In this document: positions 33,947 through 43,391 of the stretch, in pieces
How positions within the stretch are numbered: position 1 is the stretch's first letter
How the letters are laid out: each line of letters begins with the position of its first letter
Origin: an uncultured Bacteroides sp.
GTDB lineage: Bacteria; Bacteroidota; Bacteroidia; Bacteroidales; Bacteroidaceae
Assembly: GCA_948847595.1 (NCBI GenBank)
Contig: CAQOGY010000004.1
Location: 124,001 to 188,000 of the forward strand
DNA length: 64,000 bases
Direction: 5' to 3'
Notes under the pieces: generated by a model
Told to the model about the DNA's origin: nothing
Seen by the model: the letters and a program-made list of their open reading frames with translations, nothing else
Databases searched by the model: none
Program-made: the position numbers and the translations under genes

Positions 33947-36784
33947 CTAAAGTTTAATGCGGCAGGTTAGTCCATAATAAAAGTTCGGGGTAAAGATTGC
34001 ACTGGTTCCGGTTGCGTATGATTTCACATACGCCCGTGAGTTCGTGAAATTAATCGCGTTGAACGACAGCGAAACATGATCGCCTATCTCCTTGGTAATG
34101 CTGATATTGGCAGAGAAATACGGATCATATCCGTCGGCTGCGAAAGTATAGGCATTGCCCGATTTACGTATCAGATGCGCGAAGTCCGGATTTTCGGCTT
34201 CGGCGGCGGTGAACGGATGTACCTCGTTGTTCTGGTCGAGGTAGGCAACCGGATAAATAGCCGTATAAGAATTTCCGTCGTAGATGCTGCCTCCTGTTTT
34301 CTCGTTGCTGTTCTCGCTGACATTGAACGCGTAGGACGTACCGTTATATTCGGAGAGATTCTGCGACCGCTTGATGAGCGAGGCTTCCAGTTTGCAGGAT
34401 ATGATCAGCCTTGCTTTCGGGATACGGGTGATCGCTGTGATATTGGCATCCAGCGAGTGAGTGCGCTTGCCGTTGGCGGTCGTGGATGAGTTATCGCCGT
34501 TGGCATATATACCTACATATTGGTAGGAACGGTTGGCGAGACTGGTGTGCGACCATCCGTTTTGGTAGTAATAAGACAAGGAATTGTCTATGTATTTGGT
34601 ATATGTATAGGCCGCATCCACACGGAACTGCGTACGGAGAGGAGTGATCTCCGGAAAATCGATGATCATTTCCGCTCCTCTGCGGGTGATGTCCGGTCCG
34701 TTATCGGGAGAGGTTGACCTGACGAAAGTCTGGTCTTTCACCTTTACGTCCAGCGGTGTCCAGTAACTGTCCTCATCGTCCCGTATATATCCCATGCCCG
34801 TCTGATTGTCTACGGTAATCTGCGGATTGGCGGACAGCTCGAATCCTTCCGGCAACTGTAGAACATTGTATGCGAACGGAGTATAGGAACTTGTATATTT
34901 ATAAGGCATCTTCGTACGGTTAAAGTAGCCTACCAGCGAAATACGGGTGCGGGCTACATTGATGTCAACTCCTATTTCGGCATTCTGATTCTTCTGCCAG
35001 CGGAGTTTCTCGTTGTGTAATAAAGTATATGGCTGACTGTAATAGACGTAAGCCGACTCATTGTTATTGTATGAGACTCCGAAAGTCTGAATATCCCGAT
35101 ACTCCTGTCGGGGATAGAGTACATAGTACGAAGGCAGCTTCTCGGTCACTCCCCATCCGCCCCGAATCGCTATGTTTTCGTTCAGTTGCCATCTGGCGTT
35201 GAAACGTGGCGACAGTGTGTTCAGCTTGTCGTATTGCGTTCCGCTGATGAACAGATTCTCCCAACGCAATCCCGCCATCAGCCTCAGCATGGTGCTGCCG
35301 ACAGGTACCGACAGGCTTTCTTCCGCATACAACGAAACATTGTGCATATACGGATAAGCCGAGTAAGAACGGGGGCGATATCCGTTGGGAGCCAGCGAAG
35401 GATTCTGATAATACTCTCCGTCGCCCACATTGCCTGTTCCTTTCCATTGCATGCCTGCTTTCAGATTGCTGGTTATGTTCTTGAAACGACGGTTCCATTC
35501 GTACTTCAACGAAGCGGCATAATCCAGTTCTTTGGAATCGACAATCTGATCGGCAAAGAAATGGTAAGGCAGTTTGCCTGCAATGAAATAGCCTTCCTGT
35601 TCGGCGTGGACTGCCGGCTGTTCGGACGCATAAGAATAAGGTGTATGTGCATGCGACTTGTTATCATTGTAATACACCGATGCATCCAGTTTGAGGTTGG
35701 TAATCCATGACTTGTTGAGCAGCCATGCCAATGATGTGTTTGCACGGAAAACGTTGTCTCTGACTTTGGTATATTCTCCCGTATATGCGTCGGGATCATC
35801 CTTCGTATTCATACCTCCGATGTTACCGGTCAGTCCGATGTCGAATCGGAGCACTTTCCGGAACGTATTGCTGTAACCTGCGGAGAATCCTCTGCGGGTA
35901 TAAGAAGTATAGGGTGAATTAAGCTTTTGAGTAGCCTTGATCCATTCACCGCTTATGTTGACGATTCCTTTATCGTTGCCGAGGTCCAGCCCTTTGGAAA
36001 AGGATACCTGTTCTGTGCGGGGATTGATGGATAGCAGTACATTCCACGGAGTCTTCCCTTTCTTCGTATGGATTTTGACCATACCGCTGTTCAAGTCTCC
36101 GTACTCTGCCGAAGGTACTCCGGTGATGACTTCTACCGATTCGATATCGGCCACGGAGATGCTGCGGGTATCTATTCCGGTCATATTGCCGAAAGAAGAG
36201 TTGTTGCCGATGCGTACTCCGTCTACTTCTATCGCCGTTCCGAAAGCCGCGTTGCCTGCGGATGAACCTCCGTCGCGCAGAGAGAAAATATTGTTGCTGG
36301 TCAAGTCCGGAACTTTCGTCTTTCCTCCCGGAAGAAGGGCGGAAATATCGCTTACATTCGATATCTGCAGATGTTCCAGTGCGTTACTCCCGATGTTGAG
36401 CGTGGTGTTCAGCTCACTCTTCGGAGCTTGTGCGGTAACGATTACGTCGTTCAGGGCAAGTGTATTTTCCTTCAGTTGTATCTTTAATCCTTTGATGCTG
36501 TTGTTCACATTCACCGGAACCGTTGCCGGAACATAACCGAGGAAGGAAACTTCCAATTGATACTTGCCTTCCTGTATTCCTTGTATCGTAAATTCCCCCT
36601 TCTGGTCGGATACAGCCCACAAATAGGTGCCTTTGATTAAAATGGATGCGCCGGGCAACGGCGAACCCGTCCTTTCGTCGGATATACGACCGGAAATAGA
36701 ATAATTGTTAGTATTGGCTTCAATTCTGGAAATGATCAAAGAAAGAAGCAAGCAGAGCATTATTTTAAGTGTAAGAAACCTCAT
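33947..36784 (-). CDS. TonB-dependent receptor with carboxypeptidase-regulatory-like N-terminal domain
   Basis: About 945 residues from the ATG at 36784. The frame extends to 36928, but the internal Met gives a proper signal peptide (MRFLTLKIMLCLLLSLIISR). A carboxypeptidase-regulatory-like domain follows (ISGRISDERTGSPLPGASIL), then the plug (LNDVIVTAQAPKSELNTT; ADIESVEVITGVPSAEYGDL) and a 22-strand barrel ending in FTPNFYYGLTCRIKL. It lacks the SusC signature and has no SusD, so it is a nutrient or metal type receptor. Neighbours (PepSY, ABC, OB-fold lipoprotein) favour a metal, haem or cofactor. First gene of a nine-gene operon. Confidence 0.9.
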   Translation of the reverse strand: MRFLTLKIMLCLLLSLIISRIEANTNNYSISGRISDERTGSPLPGASILIKGTYLWAVSDQKGEFTIQGIQEGKYQLEVSFLGYVPATVPVNVNNSIKGLKIQLKENTLALNDVIVTAQAPKSELNTTLNIGSNALEHLQISNVSDISALLPGGKTKVPDLTSNNIFSLRDGGSSAGNAAFGTAIEVDGVRIGNNSSFGNMTGIDTRSISVADIESVEVITGVPSAEYGDLNSGMVKIHTKKGKTPWNVLLSINPRTEQVSFSKGLDLGNDKGIVNISGEWIKATQKLNSPYTSYTRRGFSAGYSNTFRKVLRFDIGLTGNIGGMNTKDDPDAYTGEYTKVRDNVFRANTSLAWLLNKSWITNLKLDASVYYNDNKSHAHTPYSYASEQPAVHAEQEGYFIAGKLPYHFFADQIVDSKELDYAASLKYEWNRRFKNITSNLKAGMQWKGTGNVGDGEYYQNPSLAPNGYRPRSYSAYPYMHNVSLYAEESLSVPVGSTMLRLMAGLRWENLFISGTQYDKLNTLSPRFNARWQLNENIAIRGGWGVTEKLPSYYVLYPRQEYRDIQTFGVSYNNNESAYVYYSQPYTLLHNEKLRWQKNQNAEIGVDINVARTRISLVGYFNRTKMPYKYTSSYTPFAYNVLQLPEGFELSANPQITVDNQTGMGYIRDDEDSYWTPLDVKVKDQTFVRSTSPDNGPDITRRGAEMIIDFPEITPLRTQFRVDAAYTYTKYIDNSLSYYYQNGWSHTSLANRSYQYVGIYANGDNSSTTANGKRTHSLDANITAITRIPKARLIISCKLEASLIKRSQNLSEYNGTSYAFNVSENSNEKTGGSIYDGNSYTAIYPVAYLDQNNEVHPFTAAEAENPDFAHLIRKSGNAYTFAADGYDPYFSANISITKEIGDHVSLSFNAINFTNSRAYVKSYATGTSAIFTPNFYYGLTCRIKL

Positions 36785-37059
36785 AGAACAAATTTTGTGC
36801 AAATTTCGTTCTATATCGTTAATACTACAATCGCAAATAATGACTATTTTGGGAGTATGCGAGTACCCATAAATAGGTATTTCTCTCCATAGTGATTTGA
36901 TAGCAGTTTTGCTCTCATGCTCTAACAAACGGTCTGTATCCCTTTATTCATCGTGGTTTCCAGTGTGGTAGCAACTGTGGCGGCAGGTATGAGGGCAAAC
37001 GGTTGCTCTCACTTGCATCATGGACTTAATCTCGTTTGTTTAGCTTTATGCTTTGATTT

Positions 37060-37396
37060 GCAGGATGTTAATGTCTGATGTGTCAACTGTTAACAATTGG
37101 CATCCCAGCTATTAATAACTGAGAAATCAGTTGTTAATAGCTGACAACTCCTTCATTATAGACTGATAAATGGTTTGAAATGGCTTGAAAGGACAGGTTA
37201 AATGAGTCAGTTGTTACGGTCAAGTCATTTCAATCGACAGTTGTTTCAGATAGTTTCAGGCGCTTGAAACTTTTAGTTTCATTGCTTGAAACCAATGGTT
37301 TCAAAGGTTGAAACTATTAGTTCCAAGGCATGAAACCTTTTGTTTCAAGGCATGAAACCTTTTGTTTCAAGGCATGAAACCGAATTTGGAACTACT
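37060..37396. repeat. 22-bp-period palindromic repeat array B (about 14 units)
   Basis: Two series sit in one 22-bp rhythm. TTAA cores occur at 37068, 37090, 37112 and 37134, with TTAT at 37156. After a degenerate stretch, TGAAAC starts at 37265, 37287, 37309, 37331, 37353 and 37375. Late units are small palindromes such as TGAAACCTTTTGTTTCA joined by AAGGCA. A strong hairpin lies in the first half: arms 37107-37122 and 37127-37142 with a GAAA loop and one mismatch. It occupies most of the 747-bp gap between the TonB operon start and asd. No gene was seen there. Confidence 0.8.
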
Positions 37397-37455
37397 TCTT
37401 GGAGAATAATCTTGTAGGAGAGATGGGAAAAGGAAAGCCTTGGTGACTTCGAGGC

Positions 37456-37514
37456 AAATAAAGAAGATCGGCTTGCACTGCGACGATTGTCGTGTAGCAA
37501 GCCGACCTTTATTT
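37456..37514 (-). terminator. Terminator hairpin after asd
   Basis: Stem TCGGCTTGC (37468-37476) with GCAAGCCGA (37497-37505), an inner CGAC/GTCG with loop GATT, and outer AAATAAAG/CTTTATTT. Leaving the stem on the minus strand the sequence is T-rich. It lies 18 nt past the asd stop. Confidence 0.8.
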
Positions 37515-37531
37515 CATTTTATCTATGTATC

Positions 37532-38539
37532 TTATACGTTCTTTACCTTGATCAGATACTCAGCGATCTGTACAGCATTCAGTGCAGCACCTTTTTTGAT
37601 CTGATCGCCAACGATCCAGAATGTCAGACCGTTTTCATTTGTAAGGTCTTTGCGGATACGTCCAACGTACACAGGGTCTTTGCCTGCAAGGAACAACGGC
37701 ATCGGGTATTCCTTTTCAGCAGGATTGTCCTGAAGAACGAGACCCTCGCCTTTGGCGAATGCTTCACGGGCTTCTTCTACCGAGATCGGACGTTCTGTTT
37801 CCACCCAGATGCTTTCAGAGTGAGCACGAAGTGCGGGAACACGTACGCAGGTTGCACTGACTTTCACGTCAGAGTGCATAATCTTGCGTGTTTCGTTATA
37901 CATCTTCATTTCTTCTTTGGTATAACCGTTTTCCGTGAACACGTCGATCTGCGGAATCAGGTTGAATGCCAGCTGATAAGCAAACTTCTCTACTGTCACA
38001 GGCTCGTTGGCCAATACCTGACGGTATTGTTCGTACAACTCGTCCATAGCGGCAGCACCGGCACCGCTGGCAGCCTGATAAGTAGATACGTGCACGGTTT
38101 TTATATGAGAAAGCTGTTCGATGGCTTTCAGTGCAACTACCATCTGGATAGTTGTACAGTTAGGATTGGCAATGACGCCACGCGGACGCTCCAACGCATC
38201 TGCGGCATTTACTTCGGGCACTACCAAAGGCACATCAGCGTCCATACGGAAAGCGCTGGAGTTGTCGATCATCACAGCACCGTATTTGGTGATTGTTTTC
38301 TCGAACTCCTTGGATGTTCCTGCACCGGCAGAAGTGAAAGCAATGTCTACTCCTTTAAAGTCATCGTTGTGTTGTAAGAGTTTGACCTCGATCTGTTTAC
38401 CGCGGAAAGTATAGGTTGTTCCGGCACTGCGTTTAGAACCGAACAAAACTAACTCGTCCATCGGGAAATTTCTCTCATCGAGCACGCGCAGGAATTCCTG
38501 TCCTACGGCTCCGCTTACGCCAACAATAGCTACTTTCAT
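37532..38539 (-). CDS. asd: Aspartate-semialdehyde dehydrogenase
   Basis: 335 residues. It reduces aspartyl phosphate to aspartate semialdehyde with NADPH, feeding lysine/diaminopimelate, threonine and methionine synthesis in the cytoplasm. The NADP loop is VGVSGAVGQEFLRVL; the catalytic cysteine is in GVIANPNCTTIQMVVALK; YQAASGAGAAAMDEL and CVRVPALRAHSESI are family-conserved. It stands alone, with a promoter at 38581-38588 and a terminator at 37456-37514. Confidence 0.98.
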   Translation of the reverse strand: MKVAIVGVSGAVGQEFLRVLDERNFPMDELVLFGSKRSAGTTYTFRGKQIEVKLLQHNDDFKGVDIAFTSAGAGTSKEFEKTITKYGAVMIDNSSAFRMDADVPLVVPEVNAADALERPRGVIANPNCTTIQMVVALKAIEQLSHIKTVHVSTYQAASGAGAAAMDELYEQYRQVLANEPVTVEKFAYQLAFNLIPQIDVFTENGYTKEEMKMYNETRKIMHSDVKVSATCVRVPALRAHSESIWVETERPISVEEAREAFAKGEGLVLQDNPAEKEYPMPLFLAGKDPVYVGRIRKDLTNENGLTFWIVGDQIKKGAALNAVQIAEYLIKVKNV

Positions 38540-38580
38540 CTTTTTCTTTTGTTAAATGTGAATAATGTGGTTAATCGCTG

Positions 38581-38588
38581 CAAAATTA
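38581..38588 (-). promoter_or_regulatory. Promoter -7 box for asd
   Basis: The minus strand reads TAATTTTG (TAnnTTTG), 42 nt before the asd start. No -33 box was recognised. Confidence 0.55.
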
Positions 38589-38606
38589 GAACATTTTATC
38601 ATATAA

Positions 38607-40346
38607 TCAGCATTTTGGAGATACTTCTTCACATTTTATCAGTTCCCATCCTTTAAATTGGAGCAAAATGCAATGCAATGCAGTCCCTTCACTGATAGTT
38701 GTTACCTTTTTATCCCGGCTATATTGTTTTAGTTGCCCTCTGCCTTCTTCCGCTTGTTCTTCCAGTTCCTTATCGGTGGCGGTGCGCGGGAGGTATTTTA
38801 ATTCCAGAATATAACTGTGTGCCGTGTCCGGGTAGCGGGATTTGTCCGGCAGGAGGAAAAAGTCACAATATCCGTAATTCATCTCCAATTCCGGCTGAAC
38901 CAGATAATAAGAAGCAAGAGCAAGGTATGCTTTGAAGAAACCTTGCAAATTGTGTTCTCCCTCGATGGCATCGCGGATGGCGGAGTTTTCTTTATAGGCA
39001 AGGGCTATGTACTCAAACAGAGGGCGCCATTGTCCGTCGAAGGCCATGTCGTCAATTAAATCTTTTAAGTGAGGCAAGAATACTTCCTTACGCTGCTGGT
39101 AGTATTCCCGAAGGAATCCGAAATACTGCTCACGGACGCAATTGTTAGGAATGCACATCACAATACGGTCTCCACGTGTGCCACACATTGTAAGCAGTCC
39201 ATAATAATAAAGCAGGCTGCGGAAATTGTCTGTTTCAACAATCTTCTCTGCCGGGAAGGAGGTGTGGAGGTTTACCAGTATCTCTCCTTTAGCAGCTATC
39301 TCTTCAATCGTACTCATGCGGTCTTCCCCCGACACATTCTCATGGTCGAGGCGTGCCAACATTTTCAGCTTGCTGTAGTCCGTACGGATATTCTTGTCGA
39401 TCAATTCCTTAGGGGAGGCGTCGAAATTAACCCGGTGACGCAAATAATATAGCGTCATGTCGCAATTGAACATTCTCGGATCGGTCTTCAAACTGGCTTC
39501 TGCAAAGCAGTAATTGTCATACCACGGTTTCATTTCATTAATCATGGCATCTATATCTCCTTTCAGCATACCTTCTTTCTGATAATAGCCGAACATCTCC
39601 CGTACATCCGTTTCGCTGAATCCCATCATCATATTGAAATGTGGGTCCACACTGATATTCCAGTCTATGTTATATCCGCTGGATAAGTCGTCCAGCGTAA
39701 CAGGACTTACCCCCATCAGGAAGATGCGTTCGAACATACCCTTGAACTGCTTGAAGTATTCTCGGTAGAAGCCGCTGGCGTGGGTCAGGTCGCGGAAAAG
39801 GTTTTTCCCCTGTTCACTCAGGATGACATTCGTAAAGTTGTCATATTCATCAATGATGAGGTAGAGCAAATGTCCCAGGCGGCGGGCGGTGGCTTCCAGC
39901 CAATGCAGCTTTGTAGCGGCTTCGGTAGAAGCGATGATTTGCTCCAGTTCTTTCTCGCCTTGGTAGTATTCCCGGTAAGTACTGAAGAAGTCGTTCAACT
40001 GTATGCAGCAATAATTGTTGAAGTTGTCTTCCAGACTTCCACGTCCCAGGTTTGCTTTGGAAAAGTCAAAATAGAGCACCTGGTAGATTCCCTGAAGCGG
40101 GGTGGGGTGCTTACCGATCCATAGATTGCCGAACCGTTCTTCAAAACGATCTTTCTGTGAAATATCGTAATAGGCACGCATCATGGTGAGAAATACACTC
40201 TTGCCGAACCGTCGGGGACGAATAAGGAAAAGGTAGTTTGCTATTTCTTCTATCTGGGGAATGAAATGCGTTTTATCTACATAATAATAATTTTGGTCTA
40301 TCAGCCTGCTGAAGTCCGATATGCCGTATGGGATTCCTTTTGCCAT
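38607..40346 (-). CDS. AAA-ATPase-like / PD-(D/E)XK nuclease-like protein
   Basis: 579 residues. The N-terminal AAA-ATPase_like domain begins GIPYGISDFSRLIDQNYYYV, has Walker A RPRRFGKSVFL and Walker B LYLIIDEYDNF. The C-terminal ~100 residues form a PD-(D/E)XK-like domain (YGYCDFFLLPD; YILELKYLPR). This large family is common in Bacteroidetes and often occurs in many copies per genome. Its biological role is unknown; defence or mobile-element links have been suggested but nothing here shows one. Single gene with its own promoter. Confidence 0.92.
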   Translation of the reverse strand: MAKGIPYGISDFSRLIDQNYYYVDKTHFIPQIEEIANYLFLIRPRRFGKSVFLTMMRAYYDISQKDRFEERFGNLWIGKHPTPLQGIYQVLYFDFSKANLGRGSLEDNFNNYCCIQLNDFFSTYREYYQGEKELEQIIASTEAATKLHWLEATARRLGHLLYLIIDEYDNFTNVILSEQGKNLFRDLTHASGFYREYFKQFKGMFERIFLMGVSPVTLDDLSSGYNIDWNISVDPHFNMMMGFSETDVREMFGYYQKEGMLKGDIDAMINEMKPWYDNYCFAEASLKTDPRMFNCDMTLYYLRHRVNFDASPKELIDKNIRTDYSKLKMLARLDHENVSGEDRMSTIEEIAAKGEILVNLHTSFPAEKIVETDNFRSLLYYYGLLTMCGTRGDRIVMCIPNNCVREQYFGFLREYYQQRKEVFLPHLKDLIDDMAFDGQWRPLFEYIALAYKENSAIRDAIEGEHNLQGFFKAYLALASYYLVQPELEMNYGYCDFFLLPDKSRYPDTAHSYILELKYLPRTATDKELEEQAEEGRGQLKQYSRDKKVTTISEGTALHCILLQFKGWELIKCEEVSPKC

Positions 40347-40373
40347 AATGCGTTCATTTTATTGGGATGGATG

Positions 40374-40381
40374 CAAAGTTA
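40374..40381 (-). promoter_or_regulatory. Promoter -7 box for the AAA/PD-(D/E)XK gene
   Basis: The minus strand reads TAACTTTG (TAnnTTTG), 28 nt before the start codon. Confidence 0.55.
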
Positions 40382-40472
40382 AGTTTTCTTTTTATCTCCA
40401 ACAACTATCCTTCTGCAATTGTTGCTATTATTCCTATTAAATAAACAGGAGGATGAGATTTATAATACCTGC

Positions 40473-40504
40473 ATTGTGATTCTGCGAACTTTTTTGTTCC
40501 TTTG
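40473..40504 (+). promoter_or_regulatory. Promoter for the antiporter operon
   Basis: ATTG at 40473-40476 and TTCCTTTG at 40497-40504, separated by 20 bp. This fits the -33/-7 layout with one mismatch in each box. The coding start is 27 nt downstream. Confidence 0.45.
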
Positions 40505-40530
40505 CGTAGAAATCCTAAAACCACGGACCT

Positions 40531-42666
40531 ATGAACCTGTTTGAATTCAATTTAGCGTTACCGATAACCGATCCGACTTGGGTGTTTTTTCTGGTGCTAA
40601 TTATCATTCTCTTTGCTCCGATGATTCTGGGGCGCCTTCATATACCTCATATTATCGGTATGATTCTGGCCGGTGTGCTGATCGGCGAACACGGATTCCA
40701 TGTGCTCGACCGTGACAGCAGCTTCGAACTGTTTGGTAAAGTGGGGCTTTACTATATCATGTTCCTTGCCGGACTCGAAATGGACATGGAGGACTTCAAG
40801 AAAAACCGGATGAAGAGCGTTGTCTTCGGCTTGCTTACTTTCCTGATTCCTATGGCGCTGGGTATATGGAGCAGTATGAGCATGCTGGGATACGGTTTTC
40901 TTACCGCAGTGCTGCTCGCCAGTATGTACGCTTCTCACACTTTGATTGCTTATCCTATTATCAGCCGTTACGGATTATCCCGTCTGCGCAGTGTCAATAT
41001 TACTATCGGTGGTACGGCCATTACGGTCACTCTTGCCCTTATCATCCTTGCCGTTATTGGCGGAATGTTTAAAGGCACCGTCGATGGTCTGTTCTGGGTG
41101 TTCCTCGTTGCGAAAGTAGCCTTCCTTGGTTTCCTTATTATCTTCTTCTTCCCCCGCATCGGACGCTGGTTCTTCCGGAAGTATGACGATAGCGTGATGC
41201 AGTTCGTGTTCGTGCTGGCGATGGTCTTCCTCGGAGGCGGACTGATGGAGTTTGTAGGAATGGAAGGAATTTTGGGAGCTTTCCTTGCCGGATTGGTCCT
41301 GAACCGCTTGATTCCTCATGTCTCTCCGCTGATGAACCGTCTGGAATTTGTGGGAAATGCCTTGTTCATTCCTTACTTTCTGATCGGTGTCGGTATGATT
41401 ATCGATGTCAGAAGCCTGTTTACGGGGGGCGAAGCATTGAAAGTGGCGGTAGTCATGACAGTGGTAGCTACTTTCAGTAAATGGCTTGCCGCATGGATCA
41501 CGCAGAAGATTTACCGTATGCAGCCCAATGAACGCAGCATGATCTTCGGACTCAGTAATGCACAGGCGGCGGCTACGCTGGCAGCGGTGCTGATCGGGCA
41601 CGAAATTATCATGGAAAACGGAGAGCGTCTGCTCAATGATGACGTACTGAACGGTACGGTCGTGATGATCCTTTTCACCTGTGTCATCAGTTCGCTGGTA
41701 ACGGAACGTTCCGCCCGCCGGTTTGCACTGAACGAAGATGCGCAGCCCGAAGATAAGGGAGCGAAGAAAGCGATGGAGCAGATTCTGATTCCGGTAGCTA
41801 ATCCGGAAACGATTGAGAACCTGGTGAATCTCGCCCTGGTGATCAAGGATGCCAAGCAGAAGAATGGCATGATTGCCCTGAATGTGATTAATGACAATAA
41901 CAGCTCGGAGAATAAGGAACTGCAAGGCAAGCGGAATCTCGAAAAAGCCGCAATGATTGCCGCTGCCGCCGATGTACCGGTGACGATGGTAAGCCGCTAC
42001 GATCTGAACATTGCTTCGGGGATTATACATACGATTAAGGAATATGAGGCTACGGATGTAGTGATCGGTCTGCACCGCAAGGCGAATATCGTCGATTCCT
42101 TCTTTGGCAACCTTGCCGAAAGCCTGCTGAAAGGTACTCACCGCGAAGTGATGATAGCCAAATTCCTGATGCCGGTCAATACGCTCCGCCGCATCATCAT
42201 CGCCGTTCCGCCCAAAGCCGAATTTGAAACCGGTTTTTCCAAATGGGTAGAGCATTTCTGCCGGATGGGAAGCATTCTCGGCTGCCGTGTGCACTTCTTT
42301 GCCAACGAACGTACACTGATGCGTCTGCAACAACTGGTGAAGAAGAAATTCAGCGGTACCCCGACCGAATTTTCTCTGCTCGAAGAGTGGGGCGACCTTC
42401 TGCTGCTGACCGGACAGGTGAACTACGATCATTTATTCGTTGTCATCTCTGCCCGTCGGGGTTCTATCTCGTATGATCCGTCCTTTGAACGTCTGCCGGC
42501 ACAGCTGAGCAAGTATTTCTCCAACAACAGTCTGATTATCCTGTACCCCGACCAGTTCGGCGATCCGCAGGAGATTGTGTCTTTCTCCGACCCGCGTGGT
42601 TACAACGAATCGCAGCATTATGAAAAGGTGGGCAAATGGTTTTATAAATGGTTTAAGAAAAGCTGA
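40531..42666 (+). CDS. Cation/proton antiporter (CPA2 family) with C-terminal universal-stress-like domain
   Basis: 711 residues. About 12 membrane segments fill residues 15-400 (IIGMILAGVLIGEHGFHVLD; MFLAGLEMDMEDFK; EGILGAFLAGLVLNRLIP), typical of Na+(K+)/H+ antiporters. Residues about 415-700 are soluble and resemble tandem universal stress protein folds (MEQILIPVANPETIENLVNLA; VVIGLHRKANIVDSFFGNLAE), likely regulatory. It controls ion and pH balance across the inner membrane. Its TGA overlaps the next gene's ATG (TGATG). Confidence 0.93.
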   Translation: MNLFEFNLALPITDPTWVFFLVLIIILFAPMILGRLHIPHIIGMILAGVLIGEHGFHVLDRDSSFELFGKVGLYYIMFLAGLEMDMEDFKKNRMKSVVFGLLTFLIPMALGIWSSMSMLGYGFLTAVLLASMYASHTLIAYPIISRYGLSRLRSVNITIGGTAITVTLALIILAVIGGMFKGTVDGLFWVFLVAKVAFLGFLIIFFFPRIGRWFFRKYDDSVMQFVFVLAMVFLGGGLMEFVGMEGILGAFLAGLVLNRLIPHVSPLMNRLEFVGNALFIPYFLIGVGMIIDVRSLFTGGEALKVAVVMTVVATFSKWLAAWITQKIYRMQPNERSMIFGLSNAQAAATLAAVLIGHEIIMENGERLLNDDVLNGTVVMILFTCVISSLVTERSARRFALNEDAQPEDKGAKKAMEQILIPVANPETIENLVNLALVIKDAKQKNGMIALNVINDNNSSENKELQGKRNLEKAAMIAAAADVPVTMVSRYDLNIASGIIHTIKEYEATDVVIGLHRKANIVDSFFGNLAESLLKGTHREVMIAKFLMPVNTLRRIIIAVPPKAEFETGFSKWVEHFCRMGSILGCRVHFFANERTLMRLQQLVKKKFSGTPTEFSLLEEWGDLLLLTGQVNYDHLFVVISARRGSISYDPSFERLPAQLSKYFSNNSLIILYPDQFGDPQEIVSFSDPRGYNESQHYEKVGKWFYKWFKKS

Positions 42667-43382
42667 TGGAAGAAAATAACTGGCAACAACGGACAGAACT
42701 CCTGTTGGGAGAAGAGAAAATGAAGCGTATCCGTGCTTCGCATGTATTGGTTGTCGGGCTGGGAGGCGTGGGGGCGTATGCTGCCGAAATGCTTTGCCGG
42801 GCTGGGGTAGGCAGGATGACGATTGTAGACGCGGATACCGTGCAGCCTACCAATATGAACCGTCAGCTTCCTGCCATGCACTCCACCCTGGGGATGCCGA
42901 AAGCGGAAGTGTTGGCGGCACGCTACCAAGACATCAATCCGGATATTGAACTGACCGTTTTACCCGTCTATCTGAAAGACGAGAACATCCCCGAACTGTT
43001 GGACTCCGCTAAGTTTGACTTCATAGTGGATGCCATCGATACGATCAGCCCCAAATGCTTTCTGATCTATGAAGCGATGAAGCGTCATATAAAGATTGTT
43101 TCCAGCATGGGCGCAGGCGCGAAGAGCGATATTACGCAGATTCGCTTTGCCGATCTTTGGGATACCTATCACTGCGGACTCAGCAAAGCGGTGCGGAAGC
43201 GTTTGCAGAAAATGGGAGTAAAGCGTAAACTTCCCGTCGTATTCAGTACCGAACAGGCGGACCCGAAAGCGGTATTGCTCACGGATGACGAACGGAATAA
43301 GAAATCGACCTGCGGAACGGTCAGCTATATGCCGGCAGTCTTCGGCTGCTATCTGGCGGAATATGTCATTAAACGAATCTAA
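42666..43382 (+). CDS. tcdA: tRNA threonylcarbamoyladenosine dehydratase (ThiF/E1-like)
   Basis: 238 residues. The N-terminal nucleotide-binding fold is VLVVGLGGVGAYAAEMLCRAG, with MTIVDADTVQPTNMNRQLPA as the E1-type adenylation site. AGAKSDITQIRFADLWDTY and STCGTVSYMPAVFG are conserved in TcdA/CsdL. The enzyme uses ATP to cyclise t6A37 in ANN-decoding tRNAs. It is translationally coupled to the antiporter (1-nt overlap) and 9 nt before the ABC gene. Confidence 0.94.
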   Translation: MEENNWQQRTELLLGEEKMKRIRASHVLVVGLGGVGAYAAEMLCRAGVGRMTIVDADTVQPTNMNRQLPAMHSTLGMPKAEVLAARYQDINPDIELTVLPVYLKDENIPELLDSAKFDFIVDAIDTISPKCFLIYEAMKRHIKIVSSMGAGAKSDITQIRFADLWDTYHCGLSKAVRKRLQKMGVKRKLPVVFSTEQADPKAVLLTDDERNKKSTCGTVSYMPAVFGCYLAEYVIKRI

Positions 43383-43391
43383 GAAGCTATT

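Noticed and set aside
36785..36928. 48-residue N-terminal extension of the TonB receptor
   Set aside because: The extension has no signal peptide character, whereas the internal Met at 36784 starts a proper signal peptide.
37261..37392. CRISPR array
   Set aside because: The repeats are 22 bp unit to unit with no 25-40 bp unique spacers and no cas genes nearby.
38607..40346. Defence-island membership for the AAA/PD-(D/E)XK gene
   Set aside because: Neighbours are housekeeping genes (asd, antiporter, tcdA), and there is no mobile element or partner toxin, so a defence role is not supported here.
40975..42432. Long minus-strand ORF (485 codons) opposite the antiporter
   Set aside because: It is antisense to a clear CPA2 antiporter, its product is rich in His/Gln/Arg with no recognisable fold, and no promoter or start context supports it.
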